Source: Candidatus Collinsella stercoripullorum (GTDB lineage Bacteria; Actinomycetota; Coriobacteriia; Coriobacteriales; Coriobacteriaceae). Taken from it: a stretch of DNA of 51,173 nt. Of the stretch, positions 26,874-38,365 are shown one piece after another. Position numbers and translations under genes: made by a program. Every line of letters begins with the position of its first letter. Positions within the stretch are counted from its first letter, which is position 1. The stretch covers positions 1 to 51,173 of the forward strand of contig DXAO01000058.1 in assembly GCA_019117005.1 (NCBI GenBank). Reading direction: 5' to 3'. Below the pieces are notes generated by a model. That model had not been told where the DNA came from. It saw nothing but the letters and a program-made list of their open reading frames with translations, and searched no databases.

Positions 26874-27496
26874 ATGTACCGTGTCGATTCCGCGCTCGTG
26901 CCCTACGTCATCGAGCAGACGCCCCGCGGCGAGCGCAGCTACGACATCTACTCCCGGCTGCTGAACGACCGCATCATCTTCCTCGGCGAGGAGATCAACT
27001 CCGTCACCGCGAACCTCGTGATCGCCCAGCTGCTCCATCTGGAGAGCCAGGATGCCGAGAAGGACATCTCGCTCTACATCAACTCGCCCGGCGGCGAGGT
27101 CTACTCGGGCCTCGCGATCCTGGACACCATGAACTACATCAAGCCGCAGGTCTCCACCATCTGCGTGGGCATGGCGGCCTCCATGGCCGCCGTCCTGCTC
27201 GCCAGCGGCGCCAAGGGCAAGCGCTTCTGCCTGCCCAACTCCATGGTCATGATCCATCAGCCGAGCGGCGGCGCCCAGGGCCAGCAGACCGAGATCGAGA
27301 TCGCCGCGCGCGAGATCCGCGAGACCCGCCGCCGCCTGAACCAGATCCTGTCCGACGCGAGCGGCCAGCCGTTCGAGAAGGTCGAGGCCGACACCGAGCG
27401 CGACCACTACATGCGCGCCGAGGAGGCCCTGTCCTACGGCCTCATCGACCGCATCGTGACCTCCCGCGCCCAGGCCGCGCCCGGGAGCGCCGAGTG

Positions 27497-27497
<1 letters not shown>
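26874..27497 (+). CDS. clpP: ClpP protease subunit
   Basis: 207 aa, forms the tetradecameric proteolytic barrel. Catalytic residues are visible: Ser103 in [10 protein letters not shown], His128 in MIHQPSGG, and the Asp in [29 protein letters not shown] and [13 protein letters not shown] (about 66-78) complete the fold signature. The ATG has AAGGGGGA upstream. The stop overlaps the clpX start (TGATG), so protease and unfoldase are made together. Confidence 0.96.
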
Positions 27498-28888
<1,391 letters not shown>

Positions 28889-28933
28889 CGCGCCGACCCG
28901 TTTCGGGGCGGGCATCTACGTCATCGCGATCAG

Positions 28934-28963
28934 GGGGCCGCTGCGCAAGCGCGCAGCGGCCCC
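28934..28963 (+). terminator. Terminator after clpX
   Basis: Perfect 13-bp stem, 28934-28946 with 28951-28963, loop AAGC, followed by TTCTCGT. Confidence 0.7.
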
Positions 28964-28972
28964 TTCTCGTAG

Positions 28973-29052
28973 GCGGGAAAATAGGGACAGGCACTTTTTT
29001 CCCGCAGGCGCCTGTCCCCGCGGGAAAAAAGTGCCTGTCCCTATTTTCCCGC
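28973..29052. repeat. REP-like inverted repeat, copy 1
   Basis: Two perfect 33-base arms (28973-29005 and 29020-29052) around a 14-base loop. Each arm is centred on GGGACAGGCAC or its complement and bounded by GCGGGAAAA. The second copy is at 40142-40246. The form resembles REP/BIME elements moved by REP-associated tyrosine transposases; no such transposase is in the window. Confidence 0.92.
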
Positions 29053-29156
29053 GGCGGACAGGTGCACGGTCGGTTAATCTTGCCTGCTCGCGCGGCGCGC
29101 GCATGCATTCGTGGTAACCTCATCTCTTGTGTATCGCAACAGAAAGGGAATTTCGC

Positions 29157-31880
<2,724 letters not shown>

Positions 31881-31938
31881 CCCCCAGCCGGGTGCGTCCG
31901 TCCCTCGGGGGATGGGCGCACCCGCCTCCGAATGCGCC

Positions 31939-31974
31939 AAGGGGCCCGTCGCATCGCGGTGCGACGGGCCCCTT
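31939..31974 (+). terminator. Terminator between valS and the convergent GltD-like gene
   Basis: Perfect 15-bp stem, 31939-31953 with 31960-31974, loop TCGCGG; arms begin AAGGGGCC and end GGCCCCTT, so it can work on either strand. Confidence 0.7.
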
Positions 31975-32006
31975 GCTCGTACGCGGGGAGTTGTCGGACG
32001 CGGCGG

Positions 32007-33227
32007 CTACGCGATGCCCATGTACTCCTTCATGCCCTCGACGGCCGCCTTCGCCCCTGCGACCGCGTGCACGACGGTGCGGGGGCCGGTCGCCACGTCG
32101 CCGGCGGCGAAGACGCCCGGGACCGTGCACATGTTCCTCTCATCCACCTCGAGCAGGCCGCGGTCGTTGGTGGCGAAGCCGTCGGTGGTGAGCACGAGCT
32201 TGTCCTTCGGCAGCTGCGACACGGCGATCACCACCGTGTCGCACGTCACGTGGTCGAGCTCGTCCCCGTAGCCCGCCACGTCGCCGTTCTCGTCGAAGAT
32301 GGCGGTGCGGAAGACCGGCCCGTCCTTCTCGATGGCGACGACGTCCTTGCCGCGCACGATCTCGCAGCCCTCGAGCTCGGCGTACTCGACCTCCTCCGAG
32401 CTCGCCGTCACCTGGTTGGTGTTGGAGTACAGGGTCACGCGGTGCGCGCCGTGGCGCAGCGCGGTGCGCGCCACGTCCATGGCGACGTTGCCCACGCCGA
32501 TGATCGCGACGTCGCGCCCCAGGTCCACGGAGTCCGGGTCGACGAGGTAGTCGATGCCGAAGAAGACGTTGCCGCGCCCCTGTCCGCGGATGTCGAGCTT
32601 GCGGGCGCGCCAGGTCCCCGTGCCCACGAAGACGCTGTCGTAGCCGTCGCGGAACAGGTCGTCGATGTTCAGCGCGCCGCCGATGGTGGTGGAGGGGCGC
32701 AGGCGCACCCCGAGCGACACCATGATGTCGCGGTAGCGTCCCACGAGCTCCTTGGACAGGCGGAACTCCGGGATGCCGTAGCGCAGCACGCCGCCGATCT
32801 CGGCCTTCTGCTCGAACACCGTCACGTCGCAGCCCGCCTCGGCCATCTTGATGGCCACGGTGATGCCGGCGGGCCCCGAGCCGATCACGGCGACGGACTT
32901 GCCGCAGGGGTCGGCGCGCCTGGGCGTGTAGCGGTCGAGGAAGGTGCGGGAGATGTAGTTCTCGATGCTCGAGAAATGCACCGGGTTGCCGCGGCGCCCC
33001 TGGATGCAGTTGCCCTCGCACTGGTTGGAGTGGTTGCAGATGAGCGAGCAGACGGCGCTCATGGGGTTGTTATCGAACAGCAGCGCCCCCGCCTCGTCCA
33101 TCCTGCGCTCCTTGAACAGGCCGATTACCTCGGGGATGGGCGTGTGGACGGGGCATCCCTTGATCTGGCACATCGCCCGCTTGCATCCGAGGCACCGGTT
33201 GGCCTCCTCGACAACATGAATCGCCAT
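32007..33227 (-). CDS. GltD-like NAD(P)H oxidoreductase
   Basis: 406 aa, glutamate synthase small-chain/NfnB-type flavoprotein. The N-terminal Fer4_20 domain has CLGCKRAMCQIKGCPVH (residues 12-28) and CSLICNHSNQCEGNCIQG (about 64-81), ligands for two [4Fe-4S] clusters. FAD binding is at SVAVIGSGPAGITVAI (about 113-128), the NADPH site at DVAIIGVGNVAMDVARTA (about 254-271), and the second FAD loop at VFAAGDVATG. It is shorter than most GltD (about 470) and no gltB lies nearby, so it may serve another partner. GGGAGA precedes the ATG. Confidence 0.85.
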   Translation of the reverse strand: MAIHVVEEANRCLGCKRAMCQIKGCPVHTPIPEVIGLFKERRMDEAGALLFDNNPMSAVCSLICNHSNQCEGNCIQGRRGNPVHFSSIENYISRTFLDRYTPRRADPCGKSVAVIGSGPAGITVAIKMAEAGCDVTVFEQKAEIGGVLRYGIPEFRLSKELVGRYRDIMVSLGVRLRPSTTIGGALNIDDLFRDGYDSVFVGTGTWRARKLDIRGQGRGNVFFGIDYLVDPDSVDLGRDVAIIGVGNVAMDVARTALRHGAHRVTLYSNTNQVTASSEEVEYAELEGCEIVRGKDVVAIEKDGPVFRTAIFDENGDVAGYGDELDHVTCDTVVIAVSQLPKDKLVLTTDGFATNDRGLLEVDERNMCTVPGVFAAGDVATGPRTVVHAVAGAKAAVEGMKEYMGIA

Positions 33228-33442
33228 GCGTATCTCCCATCGTTCGCGTCTCGCCCTCGCGCCGAGGCCGGCTCGGCGGGCGGTTGCGCTCAAGCATATC
33301 GCCCGATCCGGCTCGGTGCCACGGGATGCCCTGTTCTTTCCGGTGTTTTGTTTCGGGGGCCAGAAACGGGGGCGCGGGAGGGGCGGATATGAGGTACCGG
33401 TACCCATGCCGCGCGCCCCGCCGCGCCGCGGGCGGGGCGTGG

Positions 33443-33448
33443 TAGTAT
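33443..33448 (+). promoter_or_regulatory. -10 element for folC
   Basis: TAGTAT preceded by GTGG, start near 33455. The exact palindrome GGTACCGGTACC lies about 50 bases upstream (33393-33404), function unknown. Confidence 0.4.
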
Positions 33449-33514
33449 CGAGCGTGCCGCGCCGCCGGGCGGTGCGGCGCTCTGGATCACATGCAACGTA
33501 GGAGCTGACCTCAT

Positions 33515-34888
33515 ATGCCCAAGCGCACCGACGCCTACCGGGTCCCCTTCGCGGTGCCCGAGCTCGCCTTCGACGAGGCCGTGGCCCTGGCGGCCGACAC
33601 CGGGACCATCTCGGGGGACGCGGGGCCCCTGCTCGAGACCGTCGTCGACATGCTCGACGTGCTCGAGCGCCCCGACGAGCACATGGACTGCATCCAGGTC
33701 GCGGGCACCAACGGCAAGACCTCGACGGCGCGCTTCTGCGCGGCGGCGCTCTCAGGGGAGGGGCTCTCCTGCGCGCTGTACACCTCGCCCCAGCTCGTCC
33801 GCTATCCCGAGCGCATGGAGGTCCGCGGCCGCGTCGTGAGCGACGGCGCGTTCGCCCACGGGGTCTCCGTCGCCGTGGAGGCCGGCAGGCGCGTCAACGC
33901 CGCGCGCGCCGCGGCCGGCGAGCGCGCCTACACCATCACCCCCTTCGACCTGCTCACGGTCGCCGCGCTCACGGTCTTCGCCGAGGCCCGCGTCGACGTC
34001 GCGGTGCTCGAGGTGGGCATGGGCGGGCGCTGGGACGCCACGAGCGCGACCGACCCGGTGGCGGTCGCCGTCACGGGCATCGGCCTCGACCACATGCGCA
34101 TCCTGGGCGACACCCTGGAGGAGATCGCGGGGGAGAAGGCCGCGGTCATCAAGCCGGGGCGCGCGGTGGTGCTCGGCGAGGGGACCCATGAGCCGGGCGT
34201 GCGGCGCGTGATGGACGAGCGCTGCCGTGCCTGCGGCGTCGTCCCGCTCGCGTCGTCGCACACCCTGATCGGGAGGCCCAGCCGCCTCGGCGGCGAGCTC
34301 GCCTTCACGGTCGACGCCCCGCACGCCTCCTACACGTTGCGCATCCCCAAGCCCGCCTACCAGGCGCAGAACGCCGCGTGCGCCGTCTTCCTCGCCGAGG
34401 CCTACCTCGGCCGCGCCCTCGACGCCGCGGCGCTCCAGGCGAGCCTCGCGGCCGCCCCGACGCCGGGGCGCTTCGACACGGTGCGCGCCGACCCGCTCGT
34501 GCTCGTGGACGCGTGCCACAACCCGCAGTCCTGCGAGGCCTTCGTCTCCGCGCTCGACGAGGTGGACGCCGACGTCGCCGCGCGCCCCACGCTGCTTCTG
34601 GCCGCGCTGTCCGACAAGGACGTGGCGGGCATCGTGCGCGCCCTCGTGCCGGCGTTCCCGCGCGTCGCCGTGTGCGCGACCGATTCCGCCCGCGCCCTGC
34701 CGCCGGCGCGCCTCGCGGCCCTGGTGGGGGAGGAGCTCGCCCGCGAGGGGCGCCCCGGGACCGACCTCCGCGCGGTCTTCCCCGATGTCCCGCGCGCGCT
34801 CGACGCCCTGACGGAGGCGGGGGAGCCCCTCGTCGCCGCCGGCACCATCACCCTCGCCGGGGAGGTCGCGGGGTACCTTCGCGGCTAG
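33515..34888 (+). CDS. folC: Folylpolyglutamate synthase / dihydrofolate synthase
   Basis: 457 aa Mur-ligase-fold enzyme that adds glutamate to folates. The ATP loop VAGTNGKTSTARF (about residues 67-79), the substrate stretch TSPQLVRYPERMEVRG (about 90-105), VLEVGMGGRWDATSAT, and GLDHMRILGDTLEEIAGEKA (the DH(M)xxLG motif) are all present. The C-terminal Glu-ligase domain has LVDACHNPQS. AGGAG lies about 11 bases before the ATG. Confidence 0.93.
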   Translation: MPKRTDAYRVPFAVPELAFDEAVALAADTGTISGDAGPLLETVVDMLDVLERPDEHMDCIQVAGTNGKTSTARFCAAALSGEGLSCALYTSPQLVRYPERMEVRGRVVSDGAFAHGVSVAVEAGRRVNAARAAAGERAYTITPFDLLTVAALTVFAEARVDVAVLEVGMGGRWDATSATDPVAVAVTGIGLDHMRILGDTLEEIAGEKAAVIKPGRAVVLGEGTHEPGVRRVMDERCRACGVVPLASSHTLIGRPSRLGGELAFTVDAPHASYTLRIPKPAYQAQNAACAVFLAEAYLGRALDAAALQASLAAAPTPGRFDTVRADPLVLVDACHNPQSCEAFVSALDEVDADVAARPTLLLAALSDKDVAGIVRALVPAFPRVAVCATDSARALPPARLAALVGEELAREGRPGTDLRAVFPDVPRALDALTEAGEPLVAAGTITLAGEVAGYLRG

Positions 34889-34922
34889 GCCGTCCGGGCG
34901 CGGCTGAGATATGGTGCAACTA

Positions 34923-34959
34923 TCAAGTTCTACTTGAAGCTGAGACTCTCGACTATACT
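34923..34959 (+). promoter_or_regulatory. rlpA-like gene promoter with palindrome over the -35 region
   Basis: TATACT (34954-34959), start near 34966. A perfect TCAAGT-TCT-ACTTGA inverted repeat (34923-34937) covers the -35 position and may be an operator. Confidence 0.5.
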
Positions 34960-34995
34960 GGGGCCGTCACCGAACGATTGGAGCGGACCCCGCGT

Positions 34996-36153
34996 ATGTA
35001 CGACCACGCACCGTCACCGAGCGAACCGAGGGCGGAGCTCGCCGCCGCCCGCCGGGCGGCGCACCTCGCCGTCACCGCCGGCCTGACCGCGGCGCTCGTC
35101 GTCGCGGGCGGCCTCGGCCCCTGGGCGCGCGCCGCCTACGCGGCGTCCGCCGACACCGAGGCGGAGCTCGCCGCCCTGACGGAGCAGGTGCGCGACGCCG
35201 CGGCGACGCACAGCGAGGCCACGGCGAACGCCGCCGAGCTCGACCGGCAGATCGCCGAGCAGGCCGAGGAGATCCTGCGCATCGAGCAGGAGGTCATCCC
35301 CGAGCAGCGCGACCGGGCGTCCCGCGCGGCGGCCAACCTCTACAAGATGCGCGAGTCCTCCTCGAACATCGTGTCGATGCTCCTGTCCGCGAGCTCCCTG
35401 TCCGACTTCATCACCCAGACCAAGTACCTCACGAGCATCCAGGACGACAACGTCCAGGCGCTCGAGGAGTACGAGTCCGCCTGCGCCGAGCTCGAGGCCA
35501 AGCTCGCCGAGCTCTCGGCCGCCCGCGACCAGGCGGGGGCCGAGACCCAGCGCGCCGCCGACGCGCTCGCCCAGGCGTCGTCCGCGCAGCAGGCCCTCGA
35601 GGAGCGCGCCGCGAGCGAGGACGCCGCCGAGGCGGCAGCGGCGCGCGCGGCCGCCGACGAGGCCGCGGCGCTCCAGGCGCAGATGGAGCAGGAGGCCGTC
35701 GCGGCGGACGGGGGAGCCGGCCAGACGGGCGGCTCCGACCAGGGGAGCGCGGGCTCGGGCGACGCCGGCTCGTCCGGCGGCTCGGCATCCGAGGCGCCCT
35801 CCGCCCCGTCCGCACCGGCCGACGACGCCCCGTCCTCCGACGGGGGCTCCTCCGCCGACGAGGGCGGCTGGCTCTCCGGCGTCGCCTCGCACTACGGCAC
35901 CGGCGACGGCCTCATGGGCGCCCTCACCGCCAGCGGCGAGCCGGTCACGGAGACCTCGATGGGCATCGCCATGCTGAACGTCCCGCTCGGCACCATGGTG
36001 GAGATTCGCTACAACGGGCGCTCCGTCATCGCGCGCGTGAACGACCGCGGGCCCTACGCCCACGGCCGCGTCATCGATATGCAGCCCGCCGTCGCGCGCG
36101 CCCTGGGCTTCCTGTCGGTCGGCGTCGACACCGTGGAGTACCGCTTCCTGTAG
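34996..36153 (+). CDS. Secreted coiled-coil protein with RlpA-like double-psi beta-barrel
   Basis: 385 aa, exported. A signal peptide spans about 22-50 (HLAVTAGLTAALVVAGGLG, then AAYAASA). Residues 53-230 form a long coiled coil of the CwlO/PcsB type, including NLYKMRESSSNIVSMLLSAS, which resembles the hinge of peptidoglycan-hydrolase regulators. A Gly/Ser/Pro/Asp linker follows (about 240-290). The C-terminal DPBB domain has VASHYG, TMVEIRYNGRSVIARVNDRG and GRVIDMQPAVARALGF, as in RlpA; the Asp of NDRGPY is kept. It probably binds or cuts septal peptidoglycan. A ribosome site is weak (GGAGCGG 12 bases upstream). Confidence 0.85.
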   Translation: MYDHAPSPSEPRAELAAARRAAHLAVTAGLTAALVVAGGLGPWARAAYAASADTEAELAALTEQVRDAAATHSEATANAAELDRQIAEQAEEILRIEQEVIPEQRDRASRAAANLYKMRESSSNIVSMLLSASSLSDFITQTKYLTSIQDDNVQALEEYESACAELEAKLAELSAARDQAGAETQRAADALAQASSAQQALEERAASEDAAEAAAARAAADEAAALQAQMEQEAVAADGGAGQTGGSDQGSAGSGDAGSSGGSASEAPSAPSAPADDAPSSDGGSSADEGGWLSGVASHYGTGDGLMGALTASGEPVTETSMGIAMLNVPLGTMVEIRYNGRSVIARVNDRGPYAHGRVIDMQPAVARALGFLSVGVDTVEYRFL

Positions 36154-36264
36154 CGGCCCCGCCGCCCCGGCGCTATGATGGGTCCCGGGCGGACCGGGCG
36201 CGTCCCGCGTCCGCAGGATGCGTGAACCGGGTCCCGCCGCGGCGGGGGAGAGCGAGGGACGTCT

Positions 36265-37356
36265 ATGGCGATGGCAGATGAGGGGCGCATCGCGCGCGTG
36301 CTCGACCGTCTCGAGGAGCGCCACCCCGGCGCCCAGCTGCTCGTCACGGACCCGTGGTCGATCTTCTACCTCACGGGCTTCTACGCCGAGATGTACGAGC
36401 GGTTCTCCGGCGTGCTGCTGCGCGCGGGCGAGCGCCCCGTCATCTTCGACAACGCGCTGTACCCCATCGACGGCTACGGCAACGCCGACGTCGTGGTGTT
36501 CGACGACGCCGACGACCTCGCCTCGGTCCTCTGCTCCCGCATCGACCCCGCCGTCCCGCTCGGCGTCGACGCGCAGATGCGCTCGGGCTTCCTCATGCCG
36601 CTCATCGAGCGCTCCGCCGCGCCCTCGTTCTTCCTCGGCTCCTACGCCGTCGCCGAGACGCGTGCGCGCAAGGACGCCCGCGAGCGCGAGCTGATGCGCG
36701 CGTCGAGCCGCGTGAACGACGCCGTGATGGCCGAGCTCCCCGGCCTCGTGCACGAGGGCGCGACGGAGCGCGGCATCGCCGCCCAGCTGCTCGACATCTA
36801 CCGCGCGCACGGGGCCGAGGACTTGTCCTTCCCGCCCATCGTGAGCTTCGGCGCCCATGCGGCGGACCCGCATCACGAGCCCGACGGGACGGCTCTGCGC
36901 GCAGGCGAGGTCGTGCTGTTCGACATCGGCGGGAGGCGCGAGCGCTACTGCTCCGACATGACGCGGACCTTCTTCTTCGGCGAGCCGGATGCCGAGTCCG
37001 CGCGCGTCTACGACGTGGTGCGCCGCGCGAACGAGGCGGCCGAGGCCCTCGTGCGCCCCGGCGTGCGCTTCTGCGACCTCGACCGCGCCGCCCGCGGGGT
37101 CATCGAGGACGCGGGGTACGGCCCGTACTTCACCCATCGGCTCGGCCACTCCATCGGCCTCGAGGACCACGAGCCCGGCGACGTCTCGTCGGTGAACGAG
37201 GACGTCGTGGAGCCGGGGATGACCTTCTCCATCGAGCCGGGCGTCTACCTGCCGGGGCGTACCGGCGTGCGCATCGAGGACCTCGTGCTCGTCACGGAGG
37301 ACGGCGCCGAGGTGCTCAACGCCTACCCCAAGGAGCCGATGCGCATCGACCGCTGA
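36265..37356 (+). CDS. Xaa-Pro dipeptidase/aminopeptidase (M24)
   Basis: 363 aa, cytoplasmic. The N-terminal creatinase-like lobe (1-125, ending near LGSYAVAETRARKD) is followed by a pita-bread catalytic domain with all five metal ligands visible: Asp in LFDIGGRRE, Asp in CSDMTRTFFFG, His in RLGHSIGLEDHEPG, Glu in FSIEPGVYLPG and Glu in RIEDLVLV. It trims peptides ahead of proline. GAGGGAC precedes the ATG. Exact subtype (PepP or PepQ) is not certain. Confidence 0.92.
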   Translation: MAMADEGRIARVLDRLEERHPGAQLLVTDPWSIFYLTGFYAEMYERFSGVLLRAGERPVIFDNALYPIDGYGNADVVVFDDADDLASVLCSRIDPAVPLGVDAQMRSGFLMPLIERSAAPSFFLGSYAVAETRARKDARERELMRASSRVNDAVMAELPGLVHEGATERGIAAQLLDIYRAHGAEDLSFPPIVSFGAHAADPHHEPDGTALRAGEVVLFDIGGRRERYCSDMTRTFFFGEPDAESARVYDVVRRANEAAEALVRPGVRFCDLDRAARGVIEDAGYGPYFTHRLGHSIGLEDHEPGDVSSVNEDVVEPGMTFSIEPGVYLPGRTGVRIEDLVLVTEDGAEVLNAYPKEPMRIDR

Positions 37357-37380
37357 GCGCGCCGGCCCGGCGCGCCGAGC

Positions 37381-37478
37381 GGCCGTCCGCTTCGTCCGCG
37401 TCCGGCCCCGCGCCCCCGCGCCCGGCCGTCCACTTAGTCCGCATGCTTCGCGCCCGGCTCCGCGCCCCCGCGCCCGGC
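37381..37478. repeat. Short tandem duplication in the spacer after the M24 peptidase
   Basis: GGCCGTCCGCTTCGTCCGC at 37381 recurs as GGCCGTCCACTTAGTCCGC at 37424, and both end with CGCGCCCCCGCGCCCGGC. Copies are about 46 and 55 bases. No gene. Confidence 0.7.
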
Positions 37479-37533
37479 GCCCTGCGCTTGTATGTCGAAA
37501 GCGTGTCATCTGCGGCCGGTCGGCCCCGCACGG

Positions 37534-37541
37534 TATAGAAT
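37534..37541 (+). promoter_or_regulatory. -10 element for the zinc-ribbon membrane protein
   Basis: TATAGAAT preceded by ACGG; start near 37547. Confidence 0.45.
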
Positions 37542-37583
37542 CGGCAAGTAAGTTTGTGTAACGCACGGAAAGGCTGCATCCCC

Positions 37584-38018
37584 ATGCTCGACAGCATTCT
37601 TCAGGAGATCATGTCGCCCCAGCTCCAGATGGCCATCTATCTGTTCGTCGGCTTCATCGTCGCCCTCTACGCCCTGTCGGTCGTCTACGTCTTCATCGAC
37701 GCCCGCCGCCGCGGCGTCCGCGCCTTCTGGGCGTGGGGCATCGTCGCGCTCATCCCCTTCGTCGGCCTGATCGCCTACGTCGTCCTGCGCCCCAGCTCCT
37801 ATCTCGCCGACCGCGAGGAGCAGGAGCTCGACATGGCCCTGCGCGAGCGCCAGCTCGCCGCGTACGGCACCTGCCCGCAGTGCGGCACCTCCATCGAGAA
37901 GGACTTCGTGGTGTGCCCCGTGTGCAACACGCAGGTGCGCAACGTCTGCCCGAGCTGCCACCGCCCGCTCGACGCCCATTGGAAGGTGTGCCCGTACTGC
38001 CGCACCCACATCCAGTAG
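37584..38018 (+). CDS. Membrane-anchored double zinc-ribbon protein
   Basis: 144 aa, function unknown. Two hydrophobic segments occur at about 14-36 (AIYLFVGFIVALYALSVVYV) and 47-65 (AWGIVALIPFVGLIAYVVL), in a PLDc_N-like hairpin. The cytosolic C-terminus has three zinc-ribbon knuckles: CPQCG (about 95), CPVC (about 110) with CPSC (about 119), and CPYC (about 137). Such proteins may sense or scaffold other factors. GGAAAGG lies about 11 bases upstream of the ATG. It stands alone between the peptidase and thrS. Confidence 0.8.
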   Translation: MLDSILQEIMSPQLQMAIYLFVGFIVALYALSVVYVFIDARRRGVRAFWAWGIVALIPFVGLIAYVVLRPSSYLADREEQELDMALRERQLAAYGTCPQCGTSIEKDFVVCPVCNTQVRNVCPSCHRPLDAHWKVCPYCRTHIQ

Positions 38019-38140
38019 CCGCGCGCCCGCGCCCTCCGCACCGCGGGGGGCGCTTCGCTTTTCCGCCCGCCGGGCCCGCGGGGCGACGGGCCGCACGGGA
38101 GCGGCGGCCGCCTGCGCTGGACCGTCCCCGCGCGACGTGG

Positions 38141-38146
38141 TACAAC
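38141..38146 (+). promoter_or_regulatory. -10 element for the thrS leader
   Basis: TACAAC preceded by GTGG, followed by TATC; start near 38153, just before the leader peptide's AAGGGG site. Confidence 0.4.
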
Positions 38147-38177
38147 TATCTCACCCGATTCGGAAGGGGCATCGACC

Positions 38178-38225
38178 ATGCGCTCCATATTCGCCCTCAA
38201 AGCGGCCCGAACCCAGACTATCTAG
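38178..38225 (+). CDS. Leader peptide of thrS (15 aa)
   Basis: ATG with AAGGGG at 38164-38169 encodes MRSIFALKAARTQTI then TAG. Two of the last four codons are Thr (ACC, ACT), the arrangement expected if ribosome stalling at Thr codons senses Thr-tRNA. A long stem starts at the stop codon and a terminator-like hairpin follows. Proposed from sequence only. Confidence 0.55.
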   Translation: MRSIFALKAARTQTI

Positions 38226-38308
38226 GCGTCTGCCCATCCCTGCGGCCGCATCGCCGCGGGCAGGCGCCGTGTGCACCGCTCGCCGCCCCCAGGGGCGCGG
38301 GCGTTTTT
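38225..38308 (+). promoter_or_regulatory. thrS attenuator hairpins
   Basis: GGCGTCTGCCC (38225-38235) can pair with GGGCAGGCGCC (about 38257-38268, one G-U). Next comes a G+C-rich hairpin built on GCCC/GGGC (38285-38296, with weaker outer pairs) ending in GCG and five T (38304-38308). The order leader peptide, pause hairpin, U-run terminator, gene is that of classical attenuation. I find no T-box sequence on this strand. Confidence 0.55.
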
Positions 38309-38365
38309 CTTGCAGATCAGCCGCGGGGCCTCGCGCCGCGGCGGTACCACGATAAGGAGTACACC

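Noticed and set aside
38320..38365. T-box-like sequence before thrS
   Set aside because: GTGGTACCGCCGCGG occurs only on the minus strand here, so it cannot be the T-box of the rightward thrS message.
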